Positions 1 to 9,085 are shown, counted from the first letter of the stretch. The stretch is 22,727 bases of DNA from Chara braunii (GCA_003427395.1 BFEA01000555.1:682537-705263); one strand, 5' to 3'. The notes: generated by a model not told the origin, from the letters alone. Numbers and translations: made by a program.

Positions 1-299
1 AAAAAAAAAAAAAAAAACCTTTATATTCTCCTTGCAGCCGCGGCGCGGTGCGACCGAAGAGGGGAAAAAAAAACAAAAAAAAACACAACTGCCTTTTCGA
101 ACTCGGCCCTGACACCACTGCCGGCCTTGAGTTACGAACGCCTTTTCGAACTCAGGCCCTGACACAGACGCCGAAGGCTGTTTTTTGTGCCCATTACAAA
201 CTCCCATGTGAGATAAACATAATTCCCCCTACAAAAAAAAAAACTAAGACAGATCCCAACCAATTAGAAGTAGTTGATTAGTAATCGGGCGGTCTACTG
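1..299. other. Leader-like region with poly(A) and a short duplication
   Basis: The window opens with 17 A residues. Two imperfect copies of a roughly 25-bp unit beginning GCCTTTTCGAACTC lie at 91-115 and 140-165, so a segment of about 50 bp has been duplicated. Several short A runs follow. A reading frame crosses the region but has no recognisable protein and I do not treat it as a gene. By position this would be the 5' leader of the retroelement that follows. I could not find a convincing primer-binding site or an LTR end, and the 5' LTR, if any, lies outside the window. Confidence 0.5.
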
Positions 300-335
300 G
301 TGCGCGAGTGGAGGTACTCCTGTGCTTGTTCCACC

Positions 336-2009
336 ATGGATGACTACCCCATGTATGGGATGTTGGCATTGTTTATTCTTTTGGGGCCACTATTCCAGCT
401 CTTCTTCCCTCTTGGCTTCAGAAGAATGTGCACCTCCCATATGATGATGAGATCCGGAACCCTGAAGCCCGGACTCTCTGCTGCAGAGCAGGCTGAGGTA
501 GATCGTCGCCTGGTCGAGAAGATGAAAAAAAAAAAAAAGAAGAAGAAACAGAAAGAGGAATAAGTAAAGAAGAAAGCCCAAGTAGAGGAAGAGAGAATAA
601 AAAAAGAATTAAAAGAGAAGAAGGAAAAACAGTTGTAGGAAGAATTGAAGCGTATTGAAGAAGAGGAAGAACGAGAGGATGAAGGGGAGAAGCTAATTAG
701 ACATCGGACCGAAAGAGGAGAGACTAGATAGACTTGCGGAATTTCTACTATGCAGTTAGAAGCACTGGACTGGTTAGGACAGTATGGATATAAAGGTGAA
801 ACAGTTGTGGAAACAGATGAGGAGAAGGATTACTTTATTGCAAAATTGACTGCAACTAAAGATGAAGTAGAAAAATAACTCCTGTTGGAAGAAAAACGGG
901 CAGAGTTACATAATAAAATGTTGGCAGCAAAAAGGCAAGAAATGGAAGAAAAGAGAAAAATGCAAGCAGAGGGGGAGAGATTGCAATGTTAATGACGAGA
1001 ACAAAAAGAGAAACAAATAGCTACCGAAGAACGACTCTCCCTCCTAATTAAGACTGTTCTCCACACCAAGCAAGAGCTCGCTGAGTTGAACAAGACTGTG
1101 CAGAAGATTGAGCATCATCAATTCGAATTTGAAGGAGTGACAAACAGCTTCCTGCAAAGATTTGCCCAAGAGATAGACGAGCATATTATGAAATCATATA
1201 TTGAAAAGTTGGATGAGCAGATCACCAAAAAGTTTACCCCCGTCGCAATTTAGAAAATAATCAGTGGCGGCGGAGGAGGTGGAGGAGATGGAGATGGGGA
1301 TGAAGATGGAGATGGAGATGGAGATGGAGATGGAGATAGAAAGAAGAAGGGGATGCAAAAATAAGAAGCGAAGGAGACTAAAAAGATAAAAATGAAGGTT
1401 CCGTGGACTTACACAAGTAAGCGAGAAGAGAGCATTTTTCACTGGCAAGCAGCAGTAGAAACTTACCTGTATGGGCAGAGGATTCCATATTGGGATAGAG
1501 TCTTTATAGCAAGTTCGTGTATGGTCGGTGACGTGGTGAGTTTCGCTGTATCCCTGCAGAAAGTAGCAAAATGTCAGACTATGATTAAATACTCACAACA
1601 GACCCGAATAGAAGACTTTTGCGAAGCACTTCGGAAAATATTTGAAGATAAAAACCTTGCATATAGAACATAGTATTTAATTCTCAACATAGCTGACAGG
1701 AAATGGAAAAGTGTTCCGACACTTCAGGCTACCATGGATGGATTTTTGCAATGCCCTAAGCATGGGTTAACACTGACACAGATCTTGAACAACTTTACTA
1801 GAGCCTTGCCCGAACCGCTTCGCACCCAGTTATATCCCCGCACAAAGGAAGAAGGGATGACTTATGAAAAGTTCAACAAGATTGTTGTGGATCATGCTGG
1901 CTTCCTCATGGAAGCAAATTACCGTCACTACTGGAAAGGCCTGCAAGCAAGCAAAAAGTGGCAGAGAACCGAACCATTTCAGAAAACATACCCAGGAAAG
2001 ATAACATAA
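336..2009 (+). pseudogene. gag: gag-like polyprotein, broken by in-frame stops
   Basis: The start chosen is the ATG at 336 because it sits in an ACCATGG context. The N-terminus is hydrophobic (residues about 8-28). A long lysine/glutamate-rich segment predicted as coiled coil follows, from about 470 to 1240. Next is a glycine-aspartate tract encoded by GATGGA repeats (about 1261-1340). A globular capsid-like part then runs from KVPWTYTSKREESIFHWQAA (1395) to about 1980. The frame never shifts, but stops lie at 561, 636, 729, 876, 990, 993, 1251, 1362, 1671 and 2007. Gag would package the RNA in virus-like particles. The capsid assignment rests on position and general gag character, not on a motif proof. 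Confidence 0.75.
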
Positions 2010-2143
2010 AATAGACGTTTGAGAAAGGAGGAATAAAGTCTCTACCATATTAACAAATAGATTATGGTTTGGAAGAGGACGCCAACAACCGAATAGTTCA
2101 AGAGGAGGACTATGCAGCCGTTGCAGCGCGAGGGGCAGGGTGA

Positions 2144-2363
2144 CAACAAGGTAGAGCCCGTGGTAGACGGAGAGGAGGCCGTGGTCGTGGAGGGCGAGGA
2201 CTCGCTGCCCAGAGGGGTAGTGGAAAAGGTAGCTACTACGTGGGTGGTAGGGGCAATGGTCCCTCGCAAGGCGGACGAGGTCCCAAATCCACATGGGGTA
2301 GAGGAAGAGGTGGTTATACGCGACCATATCCCCTCTCTAGGTGGTTCCCTCGCTGGCGTGGGT
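2144..2363 (+). pseudogene. RGG-rich nucleic-acid-binding tract (nucleocapsid-like)
   Basis: In the frame starting at 2144 the translation is rich in Arg-Gly-Gly repeats (for example RGGRGRGGRG, then GGRGNG and WGRGRGGY), ending at a stop near 2361. Such tracts bind RNA and often lie at the gag/pol boundary of retroelements in place of, or beside, a zinc knuckle. A longer open frame covering 2112-2828 overlaps it, but its first 90 residues are an acidic out-of-frame reading of the same DNA. Flanking gag and protease are in another frame, so compensating indels bracket this segment. No CCHC knuckle is visible. Confidence 0.6.
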
Positions 2364-2399
2364 GATGAGCTGACCACTTGTCGCCGAGCCTGGACCGAA

Positions 2400-2828
2400 A
2401 TGAAAAAAAAGAAAGGGCAGTTACTTATAGGAGTTATGGAGATAACTAAGATCAGGATTGATGCTTCAATTGATAGTAGGTCAACCCTCAACTTTATAAG
2501 TAAGAAAGGTTTGCAAAAGTTGCGTCTTGGGCTTAAGGTACAAAAATTAAAGGAGCCCATAGTTAGTAAATTAGCTTACAATAGAGAAATGGTTGTTGAT
2601 AAGTGTGTTGAAGGGGTTATGGCATACTTTCGGCAACAAGCAGAGGAGAAGGTGAAATGTGTCCTCCACTTTTCGACTCTCTTGGTGGCGGATAGTCTCC
2701 CTTTTGACATCATTCTAGGAACTGATTGGGGGGAAGCTGCTGATGCAAACATAAAACTAGAAGAGTATGCATGTTATCTTCCTAGTTCCCAAGGTGGAAA
2801 AACGAAAGAACGTTTGTATCATGAATGA
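2400..2828 (+). pseudogene. Retropepsin-like aspartic protease with altered active site
   Basis: This is the trustworthy part of the open frame ending at 2828. It shows the hallmarks of a gypsy-type retropepsin. An active-site-like stretch IDASIDSRSTLNFIS lies at about 2457-2501, and the flap/second-half signature LPFDIILGTDWG follows at about 2698-2733. The family would cut the polyprotein into its mature parts. The catalytic triad is normally Asp-Ser/Thr-Gly; here it reads Asp-Ser-Arg (GAT AGT AGG, 2472-2480), so the glycine is lost. This agrees with a dead element. It is followed by a stop and a frameshifted linker. Confidence 0.82.
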
Positions 2829-2917
2829 GGTGTTGAAAGCAGCTTAGCTTGTTGTTGTATGAGTGCCCCGGTGTTTGCCCGTGATGTAAAAATAAATAGT
2901 TTGACTGATCAAGTTTT

Positions 2918-3766
2918 GTGGCATATGCGCGCCCACTGAACGAAAATGAGCCTAAAGAAGAATTCAAACCCTCAGAAATTGAAAAGTTTTTGAAAAAATT
3001 TGCAGATGTGACAAAGTTCCCAAGCGGAGTGGTGGATCGACCTGTTAAGCACCTAATTGAAATTGTGCCCGCTAGCAAGATCCCCAAGGGATCAATCTAT
3101 AGGATGTCACCTTAAGAATTAGATGAACTGCATACACAATTAGATGAGTTGTAGGAAAAAGGTTGGATTAGGCCTAGTTCTTCGCCTTATGGTGGACCAG
3201 TGTTTTTTGTGCCGAAGAAAGATGGCGGGGTACGCACGTGTATAAACTATAGAGGTCTTAATGATATAATAAATTAACAATTAAGAATGTTGAGCCATTA
3301 CGGCGGATTGATGACTTATTAAACAGAGTGCAAGGTTGCAAATACTTTAGTAAGATTGATCTAAGAGTCTGGTTATCATCAGATGGAAGTGGAACCAGAA
3401 GATCAACATAAGACTGTGTTTCGGACCAGGTACGGGCACTATGAGTTTATTGTGATGTCGTTCGGTCTAACGAATGCACCTAAAACTTTTGAAAGAAGTA
3501 TGAATGATCTCTTTCGTGAATGGTTTAACAACAATGACAAGTTTGTCATTGTATATTTAGATGATATTTTCGTTTTTAGTAAAAGTCTGAGTGAGCACAG
3601 TGAACACCTTCGACTTGTGCTAAATAAGTTGCGTGAGGCAAATTTAAAGTTAAACCAGAAAAAATGTGAGTAGGCGAAGCGTCAAGTTTTATATCTCGGT
3701 CACATTATAGATGGAGATGGGATCACACTGGATGACGCAAAGATTGTACTCATCCGAGACTGATGA
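2918..3766 (+). pseudogene. pol: Reverse transcriptase domain, broken
   Basis: Ty3/gypsy reverse transcriptase blocks appear in order. A linker holds PVKHLIEIVPASKIPKGS, followed by a finger-domain motif [17 protein letters not shown] (3179 on). The first catalytic Asp is in KIDL (GAT at 3358, shifted frame). Then come the GYHQM and [19 protein letters not shown] blocks. The catalytic YLDD box is at 3554-3565, and the thumb has a VLYLGHIID motif. The enzyme copies element RNA into DNA. Stops fall at 3113, near 3152, and at 3671, 3761 and 3764. One short stretch (about 3280-3363) is in a different frame, bracketed by single-base changes. About ten residues seem missing around 3761, just before FLGLTNYYRKFV. 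Confidence 0.92.
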
Positions 3767-4342
3767 TCGTTCCTCGGTTTGACCAACTATTATCGCAAGT
3801 TCGTAAGGAACTCCACGCCATTCACGGTAATTGTTGCTCTTCTACGCAGATTACTAAAGAACGAAACAATCTGGAAATGAGACCAAGATTGTACGTCCTC
3901 CTTCAAGCATCCGAAAAAATGTTTGATTAACTATCTGGTACTTAAAGTCGCTGACTCGTTATTGCCCTTTGTTGTGATAACTGATGCTAATCAATATGGG
4001 ATTGAGGATGTACTTTAACAAGATGACGAACATTGGTACAGGCTAGTTTAATTCATGTCCCGACGACTGCCTAAGGAGAAGGTCGCCGCTTCCACGTATG
4101 AGAGAGAGTTATATGCTGTCCGAAAAACTCTGAATCATTGGCGACATTATCTCCTAGGTCGCCACTTCAAAGTGTACTTAGATCATGAGACACTCCGCTG
4201 GCTTAAACCTAAACTCACGAGGTGGGCTGCGAAAATTGAGCAGTTTGACTTTGAACTAAAGTTAGTTATTGATGCACTGAGTCGAAGATCTGACTTTTTC
4301 GGTGCAATAGTAACCTACTTGGATGTAAGCAACGAATTATAG
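3767..4342 (+). pseudogene. pol: RT connection and RNase H domain, broken
   Basis: The segment begins with SFLGLTNYYRKFV and continues into an RNase H domain: FVVITDAN (first acidic residue), STYERELYAV (acidic Glu), YLDHETLRWL (Asp) and the terminal DALSRR motif. RNase H removes the RNA strand during cDNA synthesis. Stops are at 3878, 4016, 4049 and 4340, all in the same frame as the reverse transcriptase. Near 4260 the text runs from QFDFELKLV directly into IDALSRR. Relatives normally carry a longer stretch containing a Gly-Lys-x-Asn type turn here, so a small in-frame deletion is likely. Confidence 0.88.
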
Positions 4343-5384
4343 GAAAATATCAAGTCTGCACATGCTACTGATCCTGTCTATGGTGCTTTATTAAAAAAAG
4401 TACAAGAAGTGCATCAGAAATTCCATGACTTTCGAGTTACCCACGGACTATTGTTTGAAAAGACGGATGTACATAATAGGCTATGTATTCAGAATAAGGA
4501 AGAAATTAAGAGTTTGATCATGGGTGAATCTCATGCACAGACAGTCATTTTGGATGGAAAAAGACTTACGCTAATCTCCTACGATCCTATACCTGACCTG
4601 GAATGAAGCATGACTGACATTGACCGCATATCATATGTGAAAGGTCGTCAAGCTTGTCAAAGGAATAAGAGTTTCACACAGCCTTCTCTTGGTCTACTAA
4701 GACCTTTGTCTATCCCGTCAGGTCCTGGAGACTAAGTGTCCATCGACTTTATGGACACCAAAGTCAAAAGCAGAAATGAGAAAAGTTAGGTTATGGTCGT
4801 AGTTGACAGGTTTAACAAATTCATTGTATTTATGTCACTTTCCTCAGAAGCTAAAACAAATTTGGTGATCCGATAATTCTTTAATCATTGGGTGAAGGAC
4901 TATGGATATCCCCTAACCATTGTAAGCGATAAAGATTATTGCTTTACGGGTGAGCATTGGCAGCAACTGATGTGTGTGTATGACTCTAAACTAACGATGT
5001 CCTCAGGAAGGCATCCTAAAGACCAATGAGCAGAAAGAACAAATGAACAAAGTACTGCAGCAAACGTTACGTATGTATATACATCCCGACCAAATCGATT
5101 GGGATGAACATCTGTCCAAAGTTGCTAGTGCTTATAACAACTTTGTGCATTTGTCGACTTCTAGAACACCAACAAAGCTACATGTGGGATGACGCCCTCG
5201 AAGGCCCATAGATTGTCTGAACCCTGATCAATTACAGAGACTTCTGTCGGGAACGAGAGAATTTGCATTGCAATATCAGAAAGATATAACTAAAGTTAAA
5301 GAGAATATAATTAAAGCACAACATCAGATGGCAGAGCAAGCAAATAAGCATCGATGACCCTCTCAATTTCTTGTAGGAGATTTA
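4343..5384 (+). pseudogene. pol: Integrase: zinc-binding and catalytic core, broken
   Basis: A linker and zinc-finger region (about 4400-4670) is followed by the core. D1 is in SIDFMDT (about 4740), D2 in IVSDKDYCFTG (about 4930) and the catalytic Glu region near 5030, where a frameshift at about 5021 occurs. The next part reads in another frame as a normal integrase tail (VLQQTLRMYIHPDQIDWDEH). The HHCC finger is damaged: the expected second His is not visible and the first Cys of the C-x2-C pair is Arg (GRQACQRNK). Stops are at 4604, 4733, 4787, 4874, 5190 and 5355. It would have inserted the cDNA into the genome. Confidence 0.88.
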
Positions 5385-5834
5385 GTGTGGGTAAAATCTA
5401 AAGAATTTATCCATGGAGAGAATATTTCTCAGAAGTTATTACCAACCTACAAAAGACCATGGCAAGTATTAGATGTGATAGGAGGTGTGGACAGACCATC
5501 CTATGTTATAGAAATTCCTCCACATTTGCATACATATCCGGTGTTCCATGCGTCAAAACTTCTACCTTGTGTAACTACTGACATGTTTCCCAATCGAAGA
5601 TCAGCAATACCACCTGATACGGATGGGAAATATGATGTGGACAAAATTATTGCTGACGATACATTTAGAACTGGAACTAGAGATAGACCCCAGCGACAAT
5701 ATAAGGTAAGATTTGCGTATCAAGAACCAACTGAAGATCACTGGCTTACCAGAGAAGAGTTGATTCAAATAGCACTGAATATTGTATCTTATTATGAACG
5801 AGCAAAGACAGGAATCAATATAGTAGACAGATAA
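5385..5834 (+). pseudogene. Integrase C-terminus with chromodomain-like module
   Basis: This is an open stretch of 149 residues at the end of pol. It starts with the integrase C-terminal GDLVWVKSKEF-type motif and a PTYKRPWQVLDVIG barrel, then the YPVFHASKLLP signature typical of gypsy integrases. Residues from about 85 on (YDVDKIIADDTF, QYKVRFAYQEPTEDHWLTREEL) match the layout of a chromodomain. The three aromatic-cage positions would be Tyr, Phe and Tyr. In chromoviruses this module steers insertion to marked chromatin. It is the longest undamaged piece of the element, and the final stop is normal for a pol end. The chromodomain call is by pattern only. Confidence 0.72.
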
Positions 5835-5962
5835 AAATGATAATTCTCAGAGGACTTCGAAATTAGGCCAGCGAGAGTGAAAGGCCTTCCACGATTCAGA
5901 CCCCAAATTTGGGTCTCAGGGTCAGAGGCCTGGTTAAGAGAGACCGAGCTCGTCAAATTCAG

Positions 5963-6178
5963 AAAAGTCACAATCGGGCACCTCAGGAGTTCAGTCCAAC
6001 AGGAACCCAGTAAACAGTCACATCTTAGGGGCAAGAGTCACGTCTCAGAATGAAAAGTCATACTAAAGAGTTACATCCCAAGAGTAAGAGGGCAGTTCCA
6101 CAGGTAAGAGTCGTGTCCCAGAGGTAGGAGACAGTCCACGGTCAAAAGTCATGATCACAAATGAAAAGTTATGACCCA
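5963..6178 (+). repeat. Degenerate array of an AAAAGTCAYRTCCCA-like motif
   Basis: Eight variants of a 15-bp motif (general form AARAGTYAYRTCYCA) begin at 5963, 6013, 6033, 6053, 6065, 6106, 6144 and 6164, with spacings from 12 to 50 bp. They lie just downstream of pol. In retroelements, short repeats in this position can be enhancer-like elements of the LTR or remnants of slippage. No protein assignment is made. Confidence 0.55.
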
Positions 6179-7122
6179 AAGGCCCAAGCAGCAGCAGACC
6201 CATGGAAATTCGGGAAGGTTCCAGGCCTTTACATTCAGAAGCACACAGGCCGTGGGGATGTGGTACCGGAATCAGTCAGGCCCCAAGAAGCAGAGGCTGG
6301 CACGAGTTGAAGTGCATTCCAAGACTACAAAAGGACTAGCCAGCCTACCATTCAGGCAGATGCTCATTCACATGAGTGTGGAAGTGCTTGTGCACTTGTG
6401 CGCTAGTGTGGGAGCTGCGCTATGCCAAAGAGCAGCGCTGAGGTAGATGAGAGAGAGGAAGTAGGCGCTGGCAGGGAAGAAGGCAGCCATAGCTGCGCCA
6501 GCACCAGGAAGCAATGTACTTAGTACTAGTAGAGCAGTGAGTAGCATTCAGCATTGATCCTCATGTGTGTGTTAGTAGTAGGGAGTGCGCATGTGAGAGA
6601 ATAAGAAGACTTTGGAGAGTGAAGACCAGAACCATCAAGTGAGAGAGAGAGATAAGAGAGAGAAAGAGTGAGCTATAGTTGATACTTACTTGAAGAGTGT
6701 TGAACTTGGTGTTGGTAACAAGCGCTGATGAGCGCAGAAGCTGAGACTCTTGATGATCGAAGAAGACTTGTAATCTTGTTGAGCGGTTGAACTCTTGATC
6801 CTCTCTTTTAAACCTGGTTATGATAATTGAGCTGAGCTATCTGGTCTACTACACATCTATGTGCAAAGTGTGACATGCATGCTAGTGTGAGCACTCCATC
6901 GTGTGATGAGCTCTGAGGCTAATTGCAGAAAGCAGAAATGCACTGATATTCCACCAACGGAGGAAGAAAGCACTGGATCTGAATGTGAATGAGAGCATAC
7001 TCTCGCCGCCACCAACCAACATATGTATCCAGAGTCCTTGAAGTTCCTCCTACTTGGCGCTCAGTGCCCAGACTAGGATCACACAGCTTACTAGCAGCCT
7101 ACGAATTGACAATGCATCCTGT

Positions 7123-7130
7123 TGACGTCA
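7123..7130. promoter_or_regulatory. TGACGTCA palindrome (bZIP/CRE-type site)
   Basis: This is a perfect 8-bp palindrome of the type bound by bZIP/CREB-like factors. Such sites are known in LTR enhancers, and this one lies in the presumed LTR-side DNA. One 8-mer in 22.7 kb is near chance expectation (about 0.35), so the call is weak. Confidence 0.25.
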
Positions 7131-7483
7131 GCAGCAGAACCCAAGTACATGAAGATGTAGACCCTTGTAGACCATCGCCAAGACCAGGTACGTGCCCTCA
7201 CCTCACATCATCAACCTCATCGCTCTCTCTTGCACCCACTTCTTCTCCCTCATACACGAAGACCACCACCACCTCCACTGGCTATGTCCAAGCCATGCCG
7301 GGCTATGGGGGCTGGCTATGGCGCTGCACTCAGCAGCACACTGCAGTGACTGCACCTTGCACGTTAGCGCTAGCTCCAGCAGCCCTGCCGCCTCTAAACT
7401 CGCAAGTGATTAAATATCCTCCCCAGCGCCCTCCCCTTTCCTATATGGAAAGTGGCGGGCGCTTTGCCTCGCTTTCCACGTGA

Positions 7484-7971
7484 GACCGAGTTTCCAGTAC
7501 CTTCAACTAGGGGATAATTGGTAGAAAGCGCCCACACCAAAACCTTTTCGGTTTTGGGCGCCCGAAACTCGGCCGTTTGGTACTTACGGCCCAAAGACTT
7601 CCATGTGGGGTACTACAGGGCCCCGCGACAATCCAAGGGCCCTACTGGATCATGAATCTAGCGCATAAAAGCACCAGATTCATTTTGATGTAAAAGAGGC
7701 CGGGGGTGGTACCACTGAAGTATAGAATGAGGCCCACCTATGGTATTTTTAAAACCAAGGGCCTTACCAGTTCATGAGTCTGGTGCATAAACAGTGCTCA
7801 ATTCTTGAACAGGTAAAAACAGGTCCAGGGAGATGTGGCCATGGCGCGAAGGTGCCTTTCACCCAGGATGAAGACGTTTGGGCCGGCCAAGTTTCGGGCG
7901 CCCAAAACCGAAAAGTTTTTGGGGTGGGCGCTTTCTACCAATTATCCCTTGAACTAGCTTCAGTCTCGGCC
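7484..7971. repeat. Foldback element with about 90-bp inverted arms
   Basis: The left arm 7484-7574 and right arm 7885-7971 are inverted copies of one another. Both carry GGGATAATTGGTAGAAAGCG and the block GGTTTTGGGCGCCCGAAACT read in opposite directions, with a few mismatches and small gaps. The 310-bp spacer holds two imperfect direct repeats. This has the architecture of a MITE or foldback element. No target-site duplication was found and no transposase is encoded. Confidence 0.8.
7633..7817 (+). repeat. Imperfect direct repeat inside the foldback spacer
   Basis: Two units of about 65 bp, 7633-7697 and 7755-7817, both begin CCAAGGGCC and share the ordered blocks TCATGA, CTAGCGCATAAA/CTGGTGCATAAA, ATTC and TGTAAAA/GGTAAAA. 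They lie between the inverted arms. I infer a local duplication before or after insertion. Confidence 0.6.
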
Positions 7972-8314
7972 AAAGGCCAAAGTGTTTCCCTGCCCAGGCG
8001 CGTTCAGACAGTGGCCTGGGACCGAATTGGTTAGGCCTACCCAACCACCCAGGCACAAACATGCTATGGTCCCTGCTTACACCACGCGCCTGAAGAGCCT
8101 AGAAGGCTCACAAATATTTCGGCTTCTCACGAGCAAAGGCGGATGTAACCAACTGGCACGTGGCAACTGTCTGGCACCGACCAAGATTTGCAAAAATTGA
8201 CGAGTTCATGGCGCATTGAGATTAAGGGGGGGCCGCCTTCACTTAGGGCCGGCACGCGCCTGCTGCAGGGCCCTGTGCCGAGGGCATACACCCTCGCAAA
8301 ACAGAATTTCATCC
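7972..8314. other. No recognisable feature
   Basis: GC-moderate DNA between the foldback element and the 24-bp repeat. Short open frames exist on both strands, but none resembles a known protein and none is long. Confidence 0.5.
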
Positions 8315-8455
8315 AATTATCGAGTTGTAACTTAAACGAATTATCGAGACGTAATTAAATGTAATTTAAGCAAATTATGGAATGTACTCTCAGTGAATTA
8401 TCGAGTTGCAATTTAAGCAAATTATCGAGACGTCATTTTTAAGAGAATTATCGAA
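8315..8455 (+). repeat. Tandem-like 24-bp repeat, six units of AATTATCGAG
   Basis: The core AATTATCGAG or a close variant begins at 8315, 8339, 8373, 8396, 8420 and 8446, spaced 24, 34, 23, 24 and 26 bp. Most units continue with a TTGTAATTTAAGCA- or ACGT-like tail. The array ends directly at a (GA)n tract. It is not a CRISPR: the units are diverged and there are no unique spacers. Confidence 0.75.
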
Positions 8456-8470
8456 ATGAAAGGCGAATGG

Positions 8471-8472
<2 letters not shown>

Positions 8473-8523
<51 letters not shown>

Positions 8524-8591
8524 GGGGAGGGGGGAGGTGTATGGGACAGAAAAGAACAAAAACCAAAAAAGGATTCTGAAAAAAAAACAAG

Positions 8592-8631
<40 letters not shown>
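8473..8631 (+). repeat. Two (GA)n microsatellites
   Basis: Pure GA runs of about 24 units (8473-8521) and 17 units (8597-8631) flank a G-rich and A-rich connector. Open frames across them, giving Arg-Glu or Ser-Leu repeats, are artefacts of the repeat. Confidence 0.95.
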
Positions 8632-8634
<3 letters not shown>

Positions 8635-8888
8635 GGAAATGATTTCAAATTTTGAACCCAAATGTCAATAAATGACATCATGCTCATGGCAGAAGCCTCT
8701 GTAATTTGACAGCCTGTCGACAAAAATAAAACTTTCAAGGCCAATACAAAAGTTCAATAAGCGCATAGGAGAGTATCACATTCTATCTGAGGTTCAATGA
8801 GTTGGCTCATCATCACACCATCTGGCAAATCATCAGCGAAACGCCCGAGAGAGGTGGGCAAGTGTGCGCGTGCGTGTTTGTGGGGTGT

Positions 8889-8923
8889 GGGTGGGTGGGT
8901 GGGTGGGTGGGTGGGTGGGTGGG
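8889..8923 (+). repeat. (GGGT)n tract, quadruplex-prone
   Basis: Nine consecutive GGG triplets are separated by single T bases. This is the classic sequence for a very stable parallel G-quadruplex. No gene is adjacent, so a regulatory role is not shown. Confidence 0.9.
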
Positions 8924-9031
8924 TGGAGAGGGTTCTTTTGAATCGTTTGAATTCTTCTTTTTATACTTCAAAAAGGACCGAAAAAATGAAAGAAAAGAAA
9001 GTGTGAAAGAGACCCGTCTATTGCTGATTGA

Positions 9032-9033
9032 AT

Positions 9034-9068
<35 letters not shown>

Positions 9069-9071
9069 TTT
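9032..9071 (+). repeat. (TTTA)n microsatellite
   Basis: About nine TTTA units ending in a T run, directly upstream of the retroposon at 9086. Confidence 0.9.
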
Positions 9072-9085
9072 TTTTTCTGCGAGAC

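Larger units (their letters stand above)
300..5834 (+). mobile_element. Decayed Ty3/gypsy (chromovirus-like) retrotransposon, internal region
   Basis: Domains appear in the Ty3/gypsy order: gag, RGG tract, protease, reverse transcriptase, RNase H, integrase, chromodomain-like tail. RNase H before integrase separates it from Ty1/copia, and the C-terminal chromo-like segment points to the chromovirus branch. The gag region keeps one frame from 336 to 2009. Reverse transcriptase to integrase core keeps one frame from about 3367 to 5021, and the integrase tail is in another frame from 5022 to 5834. Most damage is stop codons inside preserved frames, with a few frameshifts (near 2010-2065, 2370, 2830-2918, 3275, 3365 and 5021). 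The copy is certainly not autonomous. LTRs were not resolved. Confidence 0.93.
5835..7483. other. Non-coding 3' flank of the retroelement, possible LTR sequence
   Basis: The region contains no convincing gene. Purine-rich tracts occur at about 6449-6480 and 6638-6672. Any of these could be a polypurine tract before a 3' LTR, but no matching 5' LTR is present in the window to prove it. A 164-codon open frame at 6989-7483 has a Ser/Thr/Pro-rich, featureless translation and is probably chance. Confidence 0.45.

Noticed and set aside
240-340. Primer-binding site and 5' LTR end
   Set aside because: No convincing match to a tRNA 3' end was found, and no matching LTR pair exists in the window.
336-2009. 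Alternative genetic code with TAA/TAG read as Gln
   Set aside because: Gln would fit several gag stops, but TGA stops also occur. Pol stops fall at positions where relatives usually have other residues, and real frameshifts are present. Decay is simpler.
2112-2390. N-terminal half of the open frame ending at 2828 as protein
   Set aside because: The frame reads the RGG-coding DNA out of phase. The RGG translation in the frame starting 2144 is far more natural for this position.
6989-7483. 164-codon open frame as a gene
   Set aside because: Composition is Ser/Thr/Pro-rich with no motif, no homologous feel, and it runs to the edge of an inverted-repeat element.
8315-8455. CRISPR array
   Set aside because: Units are diverged and contiguous with no unique spacers, and the context is eukaryotic.
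8456-8671. Arg-Glu and Ser-Leu repeat proteins
   Set aside because: They are translations of the (GA)n microsatellites.
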